Part shown: one piece after another, positions 51,160-60,009 of the stretch
How the letters are laid out: each line of letters begins with the position of its first letter
Numbering within the stretch: the stretch's first letter is position 1
Source: Ornithinimicrobium ciconiae
GTDB taxonomy: Bacteria > Actinomycetota > Actinomycetes > Actinomycetales > Dermatophilaceae
Assembly: GCF_007197575.1 (NCBI RefSeq)
Contig: NZ_CP041616.1
Coordinates: 558,001-622,000 of the forward strand
Length of the DNA: 64,000 nt
Direction: 5' to 3'
Position numbers and translations under genes: made by a program
The notes under the pieces: model-generated
Told to the model about the DNA's origin: nothing
Database searches by the model: none
The model's input: the letters and a program-made list of their open reading frames with translations, nothing else

Positions 51160-52068
51160 ATGAACCGTCGCCATCCCGCACTGCTCGTCTCCGCTCTCGT
51201 GGGGGCCCTGGCCCTGTCCGCGTGCGGCGGGGAAGACCCGCTGGAGGGCGACGAGGAGCAGACCGGCGGCGGAGGTGGGGACGCCGCGCTGGTCATCGGG
51301 TCGGCCAACTTCCCCGAGAACGTGCTCCTGGCGGAGATCTATGCCGCAGCACTGGGCGACGCGGGCGTGGAGGTGACCACCAACCTCAACATCGGCAACC
51401 GGGAGGCCTACATGCTCGGCCTCGAGGACGGGTCGATCGACCTGATCCCGGAGTACACCGGCAACCTGACCCTCTATCTCAACGAGTCCGCCGAGGCCAC
51501 CGAGAGCGAGGCGGTCTATGCCGAGCTGCAGGAATCGCTGCCCGAGGACCTCACTGTGCTGGAGATGGCGGAGGCCGAGGACAAGGACTCGGTGGTGGTC
51601 ACCCAGGAGACGGCAGAGGAGTTCGGGCTGACCAGCATCGCCGACCTGGCCCCGCACGCCCCCAACATGGTGCTCGGTGGGCCGGCCGAGTGGCGCGACC
51701 GGTTCACCGGGGTGCCCGGGCTGAAGGAGGTCTATGGCCTGGAGTTCTCCTCGTTCAAGCCGCTGGACGCCGGCTCCACGCTGACCGTGCAGGCACTGCT
51801 CAACGGGCAGATCGACGCGGGCAACATCTTCAGCACGGACCCGGCGATCGCCGAGAACGACTTTGTGGTCCTCGAGGACCCGGAGGCGCTCTTCGCGGCG
51901 CAGAATGTCGTGCCATTGATCTCCACCGACAAGGTGACCCCCGAGGTCGAGGAGGCGCTCAACGCCGTGTCTGCCGCGCTGACCACCGAGAACCTCACCG
52001 AGATGATGGTCCAGGTGCAGGAAACCGACCCCGCTGACGTCGCACGGGAGTTCGTCGACGGGCTCTGA
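51160..52068 (+). CDS. Osmoprotectant-binding lipoprotein (OpuCC-like)
   Basis: A 302-residue lipoprotein. The lipobox is LSAC in VSALVGALALSACGGEDP. The mature fold starts ALVIGSANFPENVLLAEIYA and contains YMLGLEDGSIDLIPEYTGNL, where the family's aromatic/acidic ligand site lies. FVVLEDPEALFAAQNVVPLI and a closing NLTEMMVQVQETDPADVARE are typical of the OpuCC/OsmX group. It likely captures glycine betaine, choline or carnitine. It is the last gene of the operon and converges on a lipoprotein gene. Confidence 0.92.
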   Translation: MNRRHPALLVSALVGALALSACGGEDPLEGDEEQTGGGGGDAALVIGSANFPENVLLAEIYAAALGDAGVEVTTNLNIGNREAYMLGLEDGSIDLIPEYTGNLTLYLNESAEATESEAVYAELQESLPEDLTVLEMAEAEDKDSVVVTQETAEEFGLTSIADLAPHAPNMVLGGPAEWRDRFTGVPGLKEVYGLEFSSFKPLDAGSTLTVQALLNGQIDAGNIFSTDPAIAENDFVVLEDPEALFAAQNVVPLISTDKVTPEVEEALNAVSAALTTENLTEMMVQVQETDPADVAREFVDGL

Positions 52069-52080
52069 GCCTGCGGTCAG

Positions 52081-52785
52081 TCACGAGGTGCGGGCATACT
52101 CCGCGCTGCCGGAGACGAAGGCGATCCAGCCCTCGTTCGCGGCATCGAACTGGAAGATGTTGCGAGCCGGGATGCCGTCCCAGCGGCAGGGGTCGGTCTG
52201 CGTGTTGATGACGCAGGGCCGGCCCATCCCGTGCTCGCGCCGCCGCAGGGTCTCCTCGTCGGCGGGCAGGGTGGCCCAACCAGTCACCGTGATCTGCACG
52301 GCAGGGCGGTCCTCGCAGCCGAGGTCGTAGTCGGGCAGGTAGTCAGGGCGGTAGGGCTGCTCGAAGTTGTGGGTCTGCGTGCCCTTGAGCTTGTCCCAGT
52401 AGTCCCGCAGCGTCTCCTCCGCGTCGGAGACTCCCTCGGGGCACTGCGGATAGGCCTGCGTCACACCGTCTGCAGCAGTGCGGAAGTCCGGCCCGGTGAT
52501 GCGGTAGGCGTGGACCACCTGCACGGTGCACAGCACGTCATACGGATCGTCGATCTTCCAGTTGTGCTGGCCCGTCACGCAACTGTCCCGCACGGCCGTC
52601 CCCAGCAGTTCGCCGGTCGTGGACAGTGGTTCCAGCGCGGACTCGATCTCGTCCTGGGTCGTGCGTGACTCCGCCTCGTGCTCGTCCTGGACCTCCCGCG
52701 CGGTGGGACCGTCGCCGCACCCGGTGAGCCCGACGGCAAGGAGCGCCGCTGCCAGGGTGCCGACGGCCCGAGAGAGTGTCCCCAT
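52081..52785 (-). CDS. Hypothetical lipoprotein
   Basis: A 234-residue protein with a lipoprotein signal (AALLAVGLTGCGDGPT; lipobox LTGC). The mature part is acidic at first (EVQDEHEAESRTTQDEIESA). It then has a compact domain with six further Cys, for example DSCVTGQHNW, DVLCTVQVVHAYRITGPDF and DLGCEDRPAVQITVTGW, probably in disulfides. No family is recognised. It is a single gene facing the osmoprotectant operon. Confidence 0.75.
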   Translation of the reverse strand: MGTLSRAVGTLAAALLAVGLTGCGDGPTAREVQDEHEAESRTTQDEIESALEPLSTTGELLGTAVRDSCVTGQHNWKIDDPYDVLCTVQVVHAYRITGPDFRTAADGVTQAYPQCPEGVSDAEETLRDYWDKLKGTQTHNFEQPYRPDYLPDYDLGCEDRPAVQITVTGWATLPADEETLRRREHGMGRPCVINTQTDPCRWDGIPARNIFQFDAANEGWIAFVSGSAEYARTS

Positions 52786-52906
52786 CTGCTCAGCGTATGC
52801 CGATCGCCCCCGTTCGAGTCACTCTCCAGCCCGAGGCAGGCACCGACTTGAGGCGTCCGGAGTTCAGCCTTGGGGATGACGCGGCCAGCTGCTGCTGCGT
52901 GGTCGG

Positions 52907-53665
52907 ATGAGCATCATGACTTCCCCGATGACCCCGCCGCACGCAGCGCCGGGACAGCAGACACCCGTGACAGCACCACCCCAGAGCGGAGCCGGCTATG
53001 GACCGCCGGCTCCGCCCTCGGGGGCATCCTTTCAAGGCCAGCCACCGCAGGGCCAGCCACTGCAAGGTCAGCCACTGCAGGGTCAGCCACTGCAGGCTGG
53101 ACCGCCCGCGGCCCCCGGCCAGCACGCCGCGCCCGGCTATGCCCCGTGGCACCAGACGAACCAGGGTTACCCGCAGGGTCAGCCACTGGGGCAGCAGGCT
53201 CCGCCCCCGCACGGCGCCCAGCAGGCGCCCTGGGCCACCTCGTCGGCGCAGCCCCGGGCACTGGACACCAACGCCAAGACCCGTAGGCTGGCCGGGTGGG
53301 CCGTGATCGCCGGAGCCGGCCTCGTGATCCTTGGCTCTGTCCTCCCCTGGGCGAGCGTCGCGTTCGTCGGGTCGGTCCACGGCACGGACGGGGACGGCGT
53401 GATCACCCTGGTCTGCGCCGTGATCGCCGCCCTGCTAGCCCTGCCGGCCGCTCTGGGCAAGAGGCTCAACTGGTTGCTGGGCATCGCGGCCTTCTTCGGT
53501 CTGCTGTCTGCCGGGATCGGGGCCTACGACCTGTCCAACATCTCGGCCCTGGCCTCTGACGAGTCTCTGGTCTCGGTCGGTCCCGGTCTGCCGATCATCA
53601 TCGTCGGCGGGCTCGTCGTGGTCGGTGCCAGCATCTTCGGCCTGATCAAGGGCAAGCGCGGCTGA
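52907..53665 (+). CDS. Membrane protein with Gln/Pro/Gly-rich cytoplasmic tail
   Basis: A 252-residue protein. The first ~125 residues are Pro/Gln/Gly/Ala-rich, with four near-identical 15-base units (GQPPQ, then GQPLQ three times). The rest has four membrane helices (WAVIAGAGLVILGSVLPWAS, GVITLVCAVIAALLALPAAL, WLLGIAAFFGLLSAGIGAYD, IIIVGGLVVVGASIFGLIKG). Such Pro-rich-tail/small-membrane-domain proteins are common in actinobacteria and of unknown function. It is transcribed alone. Confidence 0.78.
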   Translation: MSIMTSPMTPPHAAPGQQTPVTAPPQSGAGYGPPAPPSGASFQGQPPQGQPLQGQPLQGQPLQAGPPAAPGQHAAPGYAPWHQTNQGYPQGQPLGQQAPPPHGAQQAPWATSSAQPRALDTNAKTRRLAGWAVIAGAGLVILGSVLPWASVAFVGSVHGTDGDGVITLVCAVIAALLALPAALGKRLNWLLGIAAFFGLLSAGIGAYDLSNISALASDESLVSVGPGLPIIIVGGLVVVGASIFGLIKGKRG

Positions 53666-53748
53666 TCGAGCGCGGTCCTGACAGCCCGGCCCGATCCGGC
53701 TGACTGCGGGCACGGCGACTGACGGACGCCGCGCGTAGGGTCGACTCC

Positions 53749-54294
53749 ATGACCAGGTTTGTCGCCCTGCTGCGCGGCATCGCGCCGTCGAACCCCAACA
53801 TGACCAACGACAAATTGCGTGGCGTGTTTGTCAGGCTCGGCTTTGAGCAGGTCGGCTCGGTGCTGGCGAGCGGCAACATCGTGTTCCAGAGCGACGAGGA
53901 CGATGTGCCTGCGCTCGAGCAGCGGATCCAGCAGGCACTGTCCGAGCAGCTCGGGATCGCGGGTGGCACGATCATTCGCAGCCTGCCCGAGTTGCGTGCC
54001 CTCCTGGACAGTGACCCCTTCCCGGGGTTGACCCATGGCCGCGGCAGTTACCTGACGGCGACCTTCCTCAAGGAAGGCGCGAGCGGCACGTCGAGTCTGC
54101 CGGAGGACCCGGATCCGCGCACCACGGTCGTGGGATATGACGCGCAGGCCCGGGTCTTCCTCGCCGTCATCGACAACAGCGAGCCCGGCAAGACGCCGGA
54201 CTTCATGGTCTGGCTGGACAAGACGCACGGCAAGGACATCACGACCCGCACCTGGCTGACGGTCCAGCGGATCGTCAAAAAACTCGAGGCGTGA
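53749..54294 (+). CDS. DUF1697 protein
   Basis: A 181-residue DUF1697 protein: FVALLRGIAPSNPNMTNDKL, LGFEQVGSVLASGNIVFQSD and LSEQLGIAGGTIIRSLPELR follow the family pattern 'lLRGInvgg.n.k.Ma.Lr..le.lGf..v.tyiqSGNvvF'. Function is unknown for the whole family. It converges on the lipase-like gene with only 11 bases between stops. Confidence 0.88.
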   Translation: MTRFVALLRGIAPSNPNMTNDKLRGVFVRLGFEQVGSVLASGNIVFQSDEDDVPALEQRIQQALSEQLGIAGGTIIRSLPELRALLDSDPFPGLTHGRGSYLTATFLKEGASGTSSLPEDPDPRTTVVGYDAQARVFLAVIDNSEPGKTPDFMVWLDKTHGKDITTRTWLTVQRIVKKLEA

Positions 54295-54305
54295 ACGGCT
54301 GCGAT

Positions 54306-56267
54306 CTACTCACCGATGAATGGGATGCCGCCCTGGACGAAGCTGATGGTTTCCGGGGAGCCGTCGATCCCTGGAAAGATGCAGTAGGTGATGCCTTCGC
54401 CAAAGAGCATCAATCCGCACGGGCCGCCGACTTCATCTGCCCCTGGAAAGAGGGCACGGGCGTCCGCGGCCGGTGAACCCGGGCCGGCACCGCCGAAGAA
54501 CACCGCCCCGGGTGGCAGATCCGGACTCGAGGTTGACCAGTTCTCGAAGGTCTGGGACCCCTCGGTGAGGCTTGTGATCCGCAGGTCGCCCCAGGCGTAG
54601 TCGCGCATTGGACCGTCGGGAGTCGCATCTGGTGGACCGAAAAGCTCGGTCAGCAGGTCAGCGGCTCGGTCTAACGGCATCCCGAACGTGGCGGGGCCGA
54701 TGCCTTCGGACCCCACGACGATCTCTCTCTCCTCAGAGCTGACGGTGAGGGTGCCGCCCTCCCAAGAGATGAGCCCGGTACCCGAGGCGGTCTCACCGGC
54801 ACCGTGGTCGGCGAACCAGGTGACGCGCAGGCTACCGTCACCGGGCTGTGCGTCGGCGACCGCTGTGTGTCCCCGCCATACATCGTTGTCGAACGCCGTT
54901 GTGAAGACCTCGCCGACACGGTTTCCGCGGTCGTCAAAAAAGAGCAGGGCGCCTGGCCAACTCACGCCTCCGGCCGTGCAGCTCATCTCGACTACACGCA
55001 CCCGCGTCCCCTCCTCCGGGAACCAGAAGTGCACTGCTTCTAGGGCCAGCTGGGTCTCGCCGTTGCCCTCACCGTGATCCAGGTGGCCGTTGACCACCAT
55101 GCGTTCGGGTTGGTCGCAGTAGGCGGGCGCCAGCACCGCCCCAAGATCTGGCCGCGGCCGACTCGTGAGCGCACGCTCGATGGAACTGGTGACGTGTTGT
55201 GCTGTCTCTGGGTGATCCGCGATCCGCGTGTGACTGCAGTCAGAAAGGAGTGCGGTTGCTCCCCACTGTGGGCCGGACAGCGCGTCCAACCGGCCCGCGA
55301 GGATTGAGTCCATGGTCGGGCCATCGGTCAACGTGCGAATCCAGGCGATCACGAAGTGGTCCTCGCCGCTCTGCAAGAGCCTGACTAGGGCGTTCTTCTG
55401 TTCACTGGTCCTGGCGTCACAGGACACTGTCTTGTTGGAGAGCCGGTAACCCGTTGGTGTGGGCTGACCGGCTGATCCTGCGTAGAGCCCGGCGGAGTCC
55501 TCCAGGACGACGCCGTCACCCCGCTGATCGATGCTGTAGAGCCTGATCCCCATGATCTCGCGGTGGAGGGTGTTCGCGCCGTCAATCTGCAGCAGGTTGA
55601 TGCCTGCCGGGAGATACGGTGGCACGTCGCACTCTGCTGCTAGCCCTTCGCCAGCGTCGTGAAGAGCGAGGCACGTATCGGCTGTACCCGCTGGCGGCAT
55701 CGCTCCATGCGACTCAAGGATCTTCCATAACTCCACAAGACTGCTGGACATACCACCACCCCACGGGGAGCCGCGGTGCGGTGTTGCGATGCTGACAACC
55801 TCAGAGACCTGATCCGCGGTGATCGGACGTGCCACGTGATCCGGGCTGCCGGCGAAACGGACTGCCAGTCCGCCCATGGAGTGGGCTACTACCACGGCGG
55901 GGACACCGGCCTGCGCGGATGCTTGGTGCAGATACTCTGCCAGGCAGGAGGCGATGGGTGGCTCGGCTGCCCACCGGACCGAGTCTGACCAGTAGTCGAA
56001 GTATCGAACGGCAATCTCATCCCCGTGGTTCTGTTGGAGGGCGCTGCCCAGCGTCGCCATGTTTTCAGCTTTGCCTGTCCAGCCGTGGACGAGCACCACA
56101 GGTGTGGTCCCGGCAGGGATGGGCTCCATCTGCAGGCGCTGAGGCACGGGGCACCGTGGTCCTGCTGCGCTCGCGGATTCGGTCGGAGCCACCACCGATG
56201 GCGTGAAGAGCAAGGCGATCCCAGTCAGAGCAACGACGACAAGCTGGCGAATCCGGGCCCGAGTCAT
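54306..56267 (-). CDS. Secreted lipase/esterase-like alpha/beta hydrolase with long C-terminus
   Basis: A 653-residue exported protein. The signal peptide is QLVVVALTGIALLFTPSVVA... up to about residue 35. The N-terminal alpha/beta hydrolase has VVLVHGWTGKAENM (oxyanion region) and VVVAHSMGGLAVRFAG (nucleophile Ser in AHSMGG); HRG and DGVVLEDSAG regions follow. The C-terminal half is a separate beta-rich part (TRVRVVEMSCTAGGVSWPGA) and a last segment with ATFGMPLDRAADLLTELFGP and FFGGAGPGSPAADARALFPG. Substrate unknown. ATG 56267 overlaps the stop of the upstream lipoprotein gene, so the two form an operon. Confidence 0.8.
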   Translation of the reverse strand: MTRARIRQLVVVALTGIALLFTPSVVAPTESASAAGPRCPVPQRLQMEPIPAGTTPVVLVHGWTGKAENMATLGSALQQNHGDEIAVRYFDYWSDSVRWAAEPPIASCLAEYLHQASAQAGVPAVVVAHSMGGLAVRFAGSPDHVARPITADQVSEVVSIATPHRGSPWGGGMSSSLVELWKILESHGAMPPAGTADTCLALHDAGEGLAAECDVPPYLPAGINLLQIDGANTLHREIMGIRLYSIDQRGDGVVLEDSAGLYAGSAGQPTPTGYRLSNKTVSCDARTSEQKNALVRLLQSGEDHFVIAWIRTLTDGPTMDSILAGRLDALSGPQWGATALLSDCSHTRIADHPETAQHVTSSIERALTSRPRPDLGAVLAPAYCDQPERMVVNGHLDHGEGNGETQLALEAVHFWFPEEGTRVRVVEMSCTAGGVSWPGALLFFDDRGNRVGEVFTTAFDNDVWRGHTAVADAQPGDGSLRVTWFADHGAGETASGTGLISWEGGTLTVSSEEREIVVGSEGIGPATFGMPLDRAADLLTELFGPPDATPDGPMRDYAWGDLRITSLTEGSQTFENWSTSSPDLPPGAVFFGGAGPGSPAADARALFPGADEVGGPCGLMLFGEGITYCIFPGIDGSPETISFVQGGIPFIGE

Positions 56268-56734
56268 GGTGTCTCCTCGGTCAGCGCAAGCTTCCACTCG
56301 CCATTGTGCAGAACCAGATAGAAAAGCCACGCCCTGCCATCAACGACAGCCGGGATCGTGACGACGCCATCCCCGAACGGTGCGATGCCATCGGGGTCAA
56401 GCTCTGCGCCCACTAATAGTTCAGTGATCTCGGAAAGAGCGGCCGGGTCGATGTCCGCCTCGGCGGGAGCGCCAACCAGGTCCAGGATCAGGTCTCCGTC
56501 TCCCGAGGCAAGGATTTGCTCGATCTCGGCCACCGGGACGTCGGGCACCGTCGGAGTAGCAGGCTCCTCTGGCGCCTTCGCGATTTCAGTAGCTTCGAGG
56601 GTGGGGGTGGATGAGGAAACCTCAGGTGTTGCGCTCGGTCCGTCGTCTCCGGAGCAGGCACCCAGAAGTGCTAGCCCGATGAGGGACATGACCAGGGGGC
56701 CTGAGATCCTGCGGACTATCCGGTCTGGGGCCAT
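56264..56734 (-). CDS. Small lipoprotein of the lipase operon
   Basis: A 156-residue lipoprotein: signal RRISGPLVMSLIGLALLGAC with lipobox LGAC, then a Thr/Pro/Glu linker (SSSTPTLEATEIAKAPEEPA), then a small domain EIEQILASGDGDLILDLVGA and DGRAWLFYLVLHNGEWKLAL. No family is recognised. The start is either ATG 56734 or ATG 56743. It is coupled by ATGA to the lipase-like gene and may serve as its chaperone or anchor, but this is speculation. Confidence 0.72.
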   Translation of the reverse strand: MAPDRIVRRISGPLVMSLIGLALLGACSGDDGPSATPEVSSSTPTLEATEIAKAPEEPATPTVPDVPVAEIEQILASGDGDLILDLVGAPAEADIDPAALSEITELLVGAELDPDGIAPFGDGVVTIPAVVDGRAWLFYLVLHNGEWKLALTEETP

Positions 56735-56743
56735 GTGGCACAT

Positions 56744-57313
56744 ATATCAGAGCAATGTCGCGCGCAACGCGTAGACGTCCTGACGATCGTTGGCCGGGAA
56801 GCTGTGACCGCCGGGGCGCACGATCACCGAGAGGTTGTCCAGCCTGCGTTGCGCGACCTCGGCGTGCACGTCAGCTGCGCCACGGCTCCAGCGGTCGTCC
56901 GCGCCGGTGACACCAGGAAGGAGCACTCGTCCGTGAGATGCACCAGGTCCTTCACCGTCGTGCTGGGCGGCAAAGCCTGGGACTACGGTGACGGCCTGCA
57001 ACCCGGCGTCCCGGGCCGTCGACTCCCCTGATTTCCTGCAGCTCATCGGCGAGCAGGGTGCGGTCCAGCACCAGCCGGGAGGACAGTTCACATCAGCTGA
57101 CATTCTGGTCGCCGGTGTTGGACCAGGTCGAACTGGCCGGCGTGCTGGTGGTGGCAGTAGATCAGGGGTGCTGGTCGGGAACCGGCCCGAGGAGGCCAGT
57201 GAACGTCTCGTGGCCGAGCTCGGTCTTCGACCATATGTCGGGGCGCGGGAACATCTTCGGGACGGCACCTCTCCAACGGGCAGACCACCACCGTCGAGGC
57301 CATGGGAGAGACG
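56744..57313. other. Region without an intact gene
   Basis: About 570 bases between a divergent lipoprotein gene and the DcrB-like gene. Minus-strand segments look protein-like in changing frames (MFPRPDIWSKTELGHETFTG at about 57160-57250; LIYCHHQHAGQFDLVQH at about 57120-57170; DRTLLADELQEIRG near 57040), separated by stops. This may be a decayed gene. No identity can be given. Confidence 0.3.
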
Positions 57314-57793
57314 ATGAGAGCAGTCGCGTCGCAGCTGTCCGTGCCGCTGCCGGAGGGATGGTTCCATAAGGAGTCGATCACGATCTTGGCGCCCGACGGG
57401 CAGGCCAACGTCATCGTCTCCAGCGAGCCGCTGGATCCCACGCTCGACAGCGCAGCCTACGCGCAACTCCAGGGTGAACTGCTGACCCGGGAGTTCCCGT
57501 GGCTCTCCGAGATGAGCTTCGGACCGATCAGTTGGCTCGGCGGCAAGCGCGCCTTCCTGCGCCACTTCACCTGGACCCCGCAGGACGGTGTTCCGGTCAC
57601 TCAGATGCAGGCCTACTACGCCGGGGCAGGGCGCGGCTTCACCGCCACCGCGACCACCCCGCGTCCGAACTTCTCACGGGTCGAGGTCCTGCTGCGTGAT
57701 GTGCTTCTCGGGGTGGTGCTAGCCAGCCCTCAGGGACAGCGCCGGGGATTGCTCGGTGGAATCTCGTCCCGAGCCTCGGGTCAGCGGTCGTGA
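57314..57793 (+). CDS. DcrB-like protein
   Basis: A 159-residue protein of the PsbP/DcrB (DUF1795-like) fold. QLSVPLPEGWFHKESITILA, ANVIVSSEPLDPTLDSAAYA and YYAGAGRGFTATATTPRPNF give the pattern of a small beta-rich domain that in some bacteria acts as an immunity or stress protein. There is no signal peptide. ATG 57314 follows GGGAGAG; ATG 57302 is an alternative. It overlaps the next gene by four bases, so the two act together. Confidence 0.7.
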   Translation: MRAVASQLSVPLPEGWFHKESITILAPDGQANVIVSSEPLDPTLDSAAYAQLQGELLTREFPWLSEMSFGPISWLGGKRAFLRHFTWTPQDGVPVTQMQAYYAGAGRGFTATATTPRPNFSRVEVLLRDVLLGVVLASPQGQRRGLLGGISSRASGQRS

Positions 57794-59355
57794 CCGAGCT
57801 GGCGGGGCGGGTGGCCCAGGGGCCGGCGATCTACGACGTCATCCGTGCCCGACTCGACGCTGCCGGGCATCTTGGGGACAGCAGCCCGGTGCTGCCCGAT
57901 GATCCTGCTGCCGCGTCATCCGGAGACATCCGGTGGGCTGCCGGAGCGCGCGACGGTGTCCTCGGTCATCATGCCGCAAGGGTCTCCCAGGAGGAGAAGG
58001 CAGAGGAGGTCGCGGGTCTCATCGCTGCAGCCGGGCGACACCCGGACCGAGAGAGTCTGACAGCGGTGTATGCAGCAGTGAGCGCTGATGGACCGTTCGC
58101 CTATGTCGGCCCGATGATGCGGCGGCTCGGCCAGCTCAACGCGAGCGTCTCCGACGTCCATGACCTGGGGCGGTGGCTCGCAACCACAGCGCCCGATCGT
58201 GGGGCCGTCAAGATCGGGATGCTGATCCTCGGGGGAACGGTCCTGGACGACGAGGACCTGGTGATCCTGCGCACTCTGGGGGCGCACGAGGAGTTCACGC
58301 TCTACGCGTCGATCGCCATCCGCAACGGGCTGCCGGCACCGGACCGGGAGCTGTGGGCGCTCGCCCAGGTGGTCGACGGGTGGGGCCGGATCCAGAGCGT
58401 GGAGCGTCTGCGGCACACCACGGATCCTGAGATTCGGTCCTGGATCCTCCGCACGGGCTTCCGGAACACGGTCATGCACGAGTACCTCGCGCATATCGCC
58501 GCCACGACGGGGAACCTCGCAGAAGCCTTGCAGCACCGTGACCCCGATCGCGAACTGCTGACCGCTGCGGGGGAGATCCTCGTCGCGCTGGTCGCGGGTG
58601 GGCCAGCGCAAGGTATCGACGACTACACCGAGGCCCCCGCCGCCGTCGAGGCTTTCCTTGGTCACATGGTCGCCCGGGCCGAGACCCTCGGTGACCACCA
58701 AGCGGTCGCAGCAGTCGAGTCCTACCTGGCCGAGCCGGAGGGCTGGGAACGGCGCATCCAGGACGGCTGGTCTGCGGTGCTCCGCGAGCGGCTGCTCCGC
58801 CGGTGCGCCGAGGTGCTCAGCAGGGACCTGTGGAACGAGAGGATGTCCGAGGGGCTCCGGTCGGACGACGGATCGGTCTTCTGGGCGGCGCACCAGGTCG
58901 CCCGGTCACGAGGCATTGACACGTTCGACCTGCTGCTTCGCCGTCTGGCTGTGGATCCCTTCGGGAACTGGTGGTTCCACGCATGGCAGCAGGTTGACGA
59001 GACCCGGGCCCGGCAGGTGGTGGACCTCGCGCGTGAGGTGCTTCCTCTGGCGGAGATGGCCACCGGAGCACGCGACGAACTCGGTCTCGGTGTCGGGTTC
59101 AGCGCGCACCGGGCCCTCGACTGGACCCTCCAGGCTCTGCGGAACTATCCCGGGGTCGGGGGTGATCTGGTGGGCGCCGCGCTGCGTAGCCCCGTGGTGC
59201 GCAACCGCAACATGGCACTCAATGTTCTACAGGCCTGGCCTGGTGCTGCCTGGCCTCGCGACGGGCTGGAACAGGTCCGACACCTCGCCGCCGCCGATCC
59301 GGTTGAAGGCACCCGCCAGCACGCTCAAGAGGTTCTCGACAAGCAGGTCAGTTGA
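57790..59355 (+). CDS. Large helical protein of unknown function
   Basis: A 521-residue soluble protein, mostly predicted helix with HEAT-like spacing: EEVAGLIAAAGRHPDRESLT, DLVILRTLGAHEEFTLYASI and FDLLLRRLAVDPFGNWWFHA, ending in NMALNVLQAWPGAAWPRDGL, which looks like a last HEAT repeat. No catalytic motif is seen and no family is recognised. It begins at a GTG overlapping the DcrB-like gene (GTGA). Its 3' end overlaps the convergent Ca-binding-repeat gene by eight bases. Confidence 0.68.
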   Translation: MTELAGRVAQGPAIYDVIRARLDAAGHLGDSSPVLPDDPAAASSGDIRWAAGARDGVLGHHAARVSQEEKAEEVAGLIAAAGRHPDRESLTAVYAAVSADGPFAYVGPMMRRLGQLNASVSDVHDLGRWLATTAPDRGAVKIGMLILGGTVLDDEDLVILRTLGAHEEFTLYASIAIRNGLPAPDRELWALAQVVDGWGRIQSVERLRHTTDPEIRSWILRTGFRNTVMHEYLAHIAATTGNLAEALQHRDPDRELLTAAGEILVALVAGGPAQGIDDYTEAPAAVEAFLGHMVARAETLGDHQAVAAVESYLAEPEGWERRIQDGWSAVLRERLLRRCAEVLSRDLWNERMSEGLRSDDGSVFWAAHQVARSRGIDTFDLLLRRLAVDPFGNWWFHAWQQVDETRARQVVDLAREVLPLAEMATGARDELGLGVGFSAHRALDWTLQALRNYPGVGGDLVGAALRSPVVRNRNMALNVLQAWPGAAWPRDGLEQVRHLAAADPVEGTRQHAQEVLDKQVS

Positions 59356-59875
59356 TGATGGTGCGCTCCTCGAAGGGGATGCCCAAGGTGATATAGCCCA
59401 TCTTCTGGTAATGGTTGTTCATCAGGTCGTAGACCTGCTGAAGCCCCGGGTTCCAGGTGCTGGTCTCGCCGTGGCCGAGGTCTCCCGTGGCCGGACCTGG
59501 AGCCAGCGTTGAGTAGACTCGGATCCAGGTCCCTGACTCGTAGGGGGCGTAGAGGCTGTCCAGCACGCCGTCCTGGTTGTCGTCGCAGAAGAGCACGTCG
59601 GCGATGCCGTCGCGGTTCTGGTCGTAGTACAGAGTCAGGATCTTGCCGTCCTGCTCGGGGTCGAAGGCCCAGGCCTCGTAGAAGCCATCCTGGTCGAAGT
59701 CGAAGCGGTACTGGTCCGCCCAGCCGTCTCCGGTCGTGTCGTAGCCGATCATGTCCCAGACGCCGTCGAGGTTTGTGTCATTGAACGAGATGTCCACGAC
59801 ACCATCACCGGTGGTGTCCACCAGGGTGCTCTCGGCATAGCCGTCACCGTCACTGTCAACCTGCCACTCACCCAT
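59348..59875 (-). CDS. Protein of Asp-rich calcium-binding repeats
   Basis: A 175-residue protein with about seven tandem units of 18-20 residues, each with a D-x-[DNT]-x-D-G loop: VDSDGDGYAESTLVDTTGDG, NDTNLDGVWDMIGYDTTGDG, RFDFDQDGFYEAWAF, EQDGKILTLYYDQNRDGIAD and DDNQDGVLDSLY. These resemble EF-hand or dockerin-type calcium loops. The C-terminal third is unrelated (NPGLQQVYDLMNNHYQKMGY). There is no signal peptide. GAGGGAGCG precedes the ATG. It is downstream of the Hsp70 group on the same strand. Confidence 0.75.
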   Translation of the reverse strand: MGEWQVDSDGDGYAESTLVDTTGDGVVDISFNDTNLDGVWDMIGYDTTGDGWADQYRFDFDQDGFYEAWAFDPEQDGKILTLYYDQNRDGIADVLFCDDNQDGVLDSLYAPYESGTWIRVYSTLAPGPATGDLGHGETSTWNPGLQQVYDLMNNHYQKMGYITLGIPFEERTIIN

Positions 59876-60009
59876 GATCGCTCCCTCATGCCGGCAACTC
59901 GTCGATGTTCGCCTGTCTTGCCGAGTTGGAGGGTGAGAACGCGTCAATTGTTCCCGATCCAACAGCTCTTGCCGCCGGGCAGCGAGTGCGACCGTGTGGT
60001 TGGCGCAAG

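Noticed and set aside
56747..57565. 272-codon minus-strand frame overlapping the DcrB-like gene
   Set aside because: Arg/Pro-rich composition, and it runs antisense to a better-supported gene.
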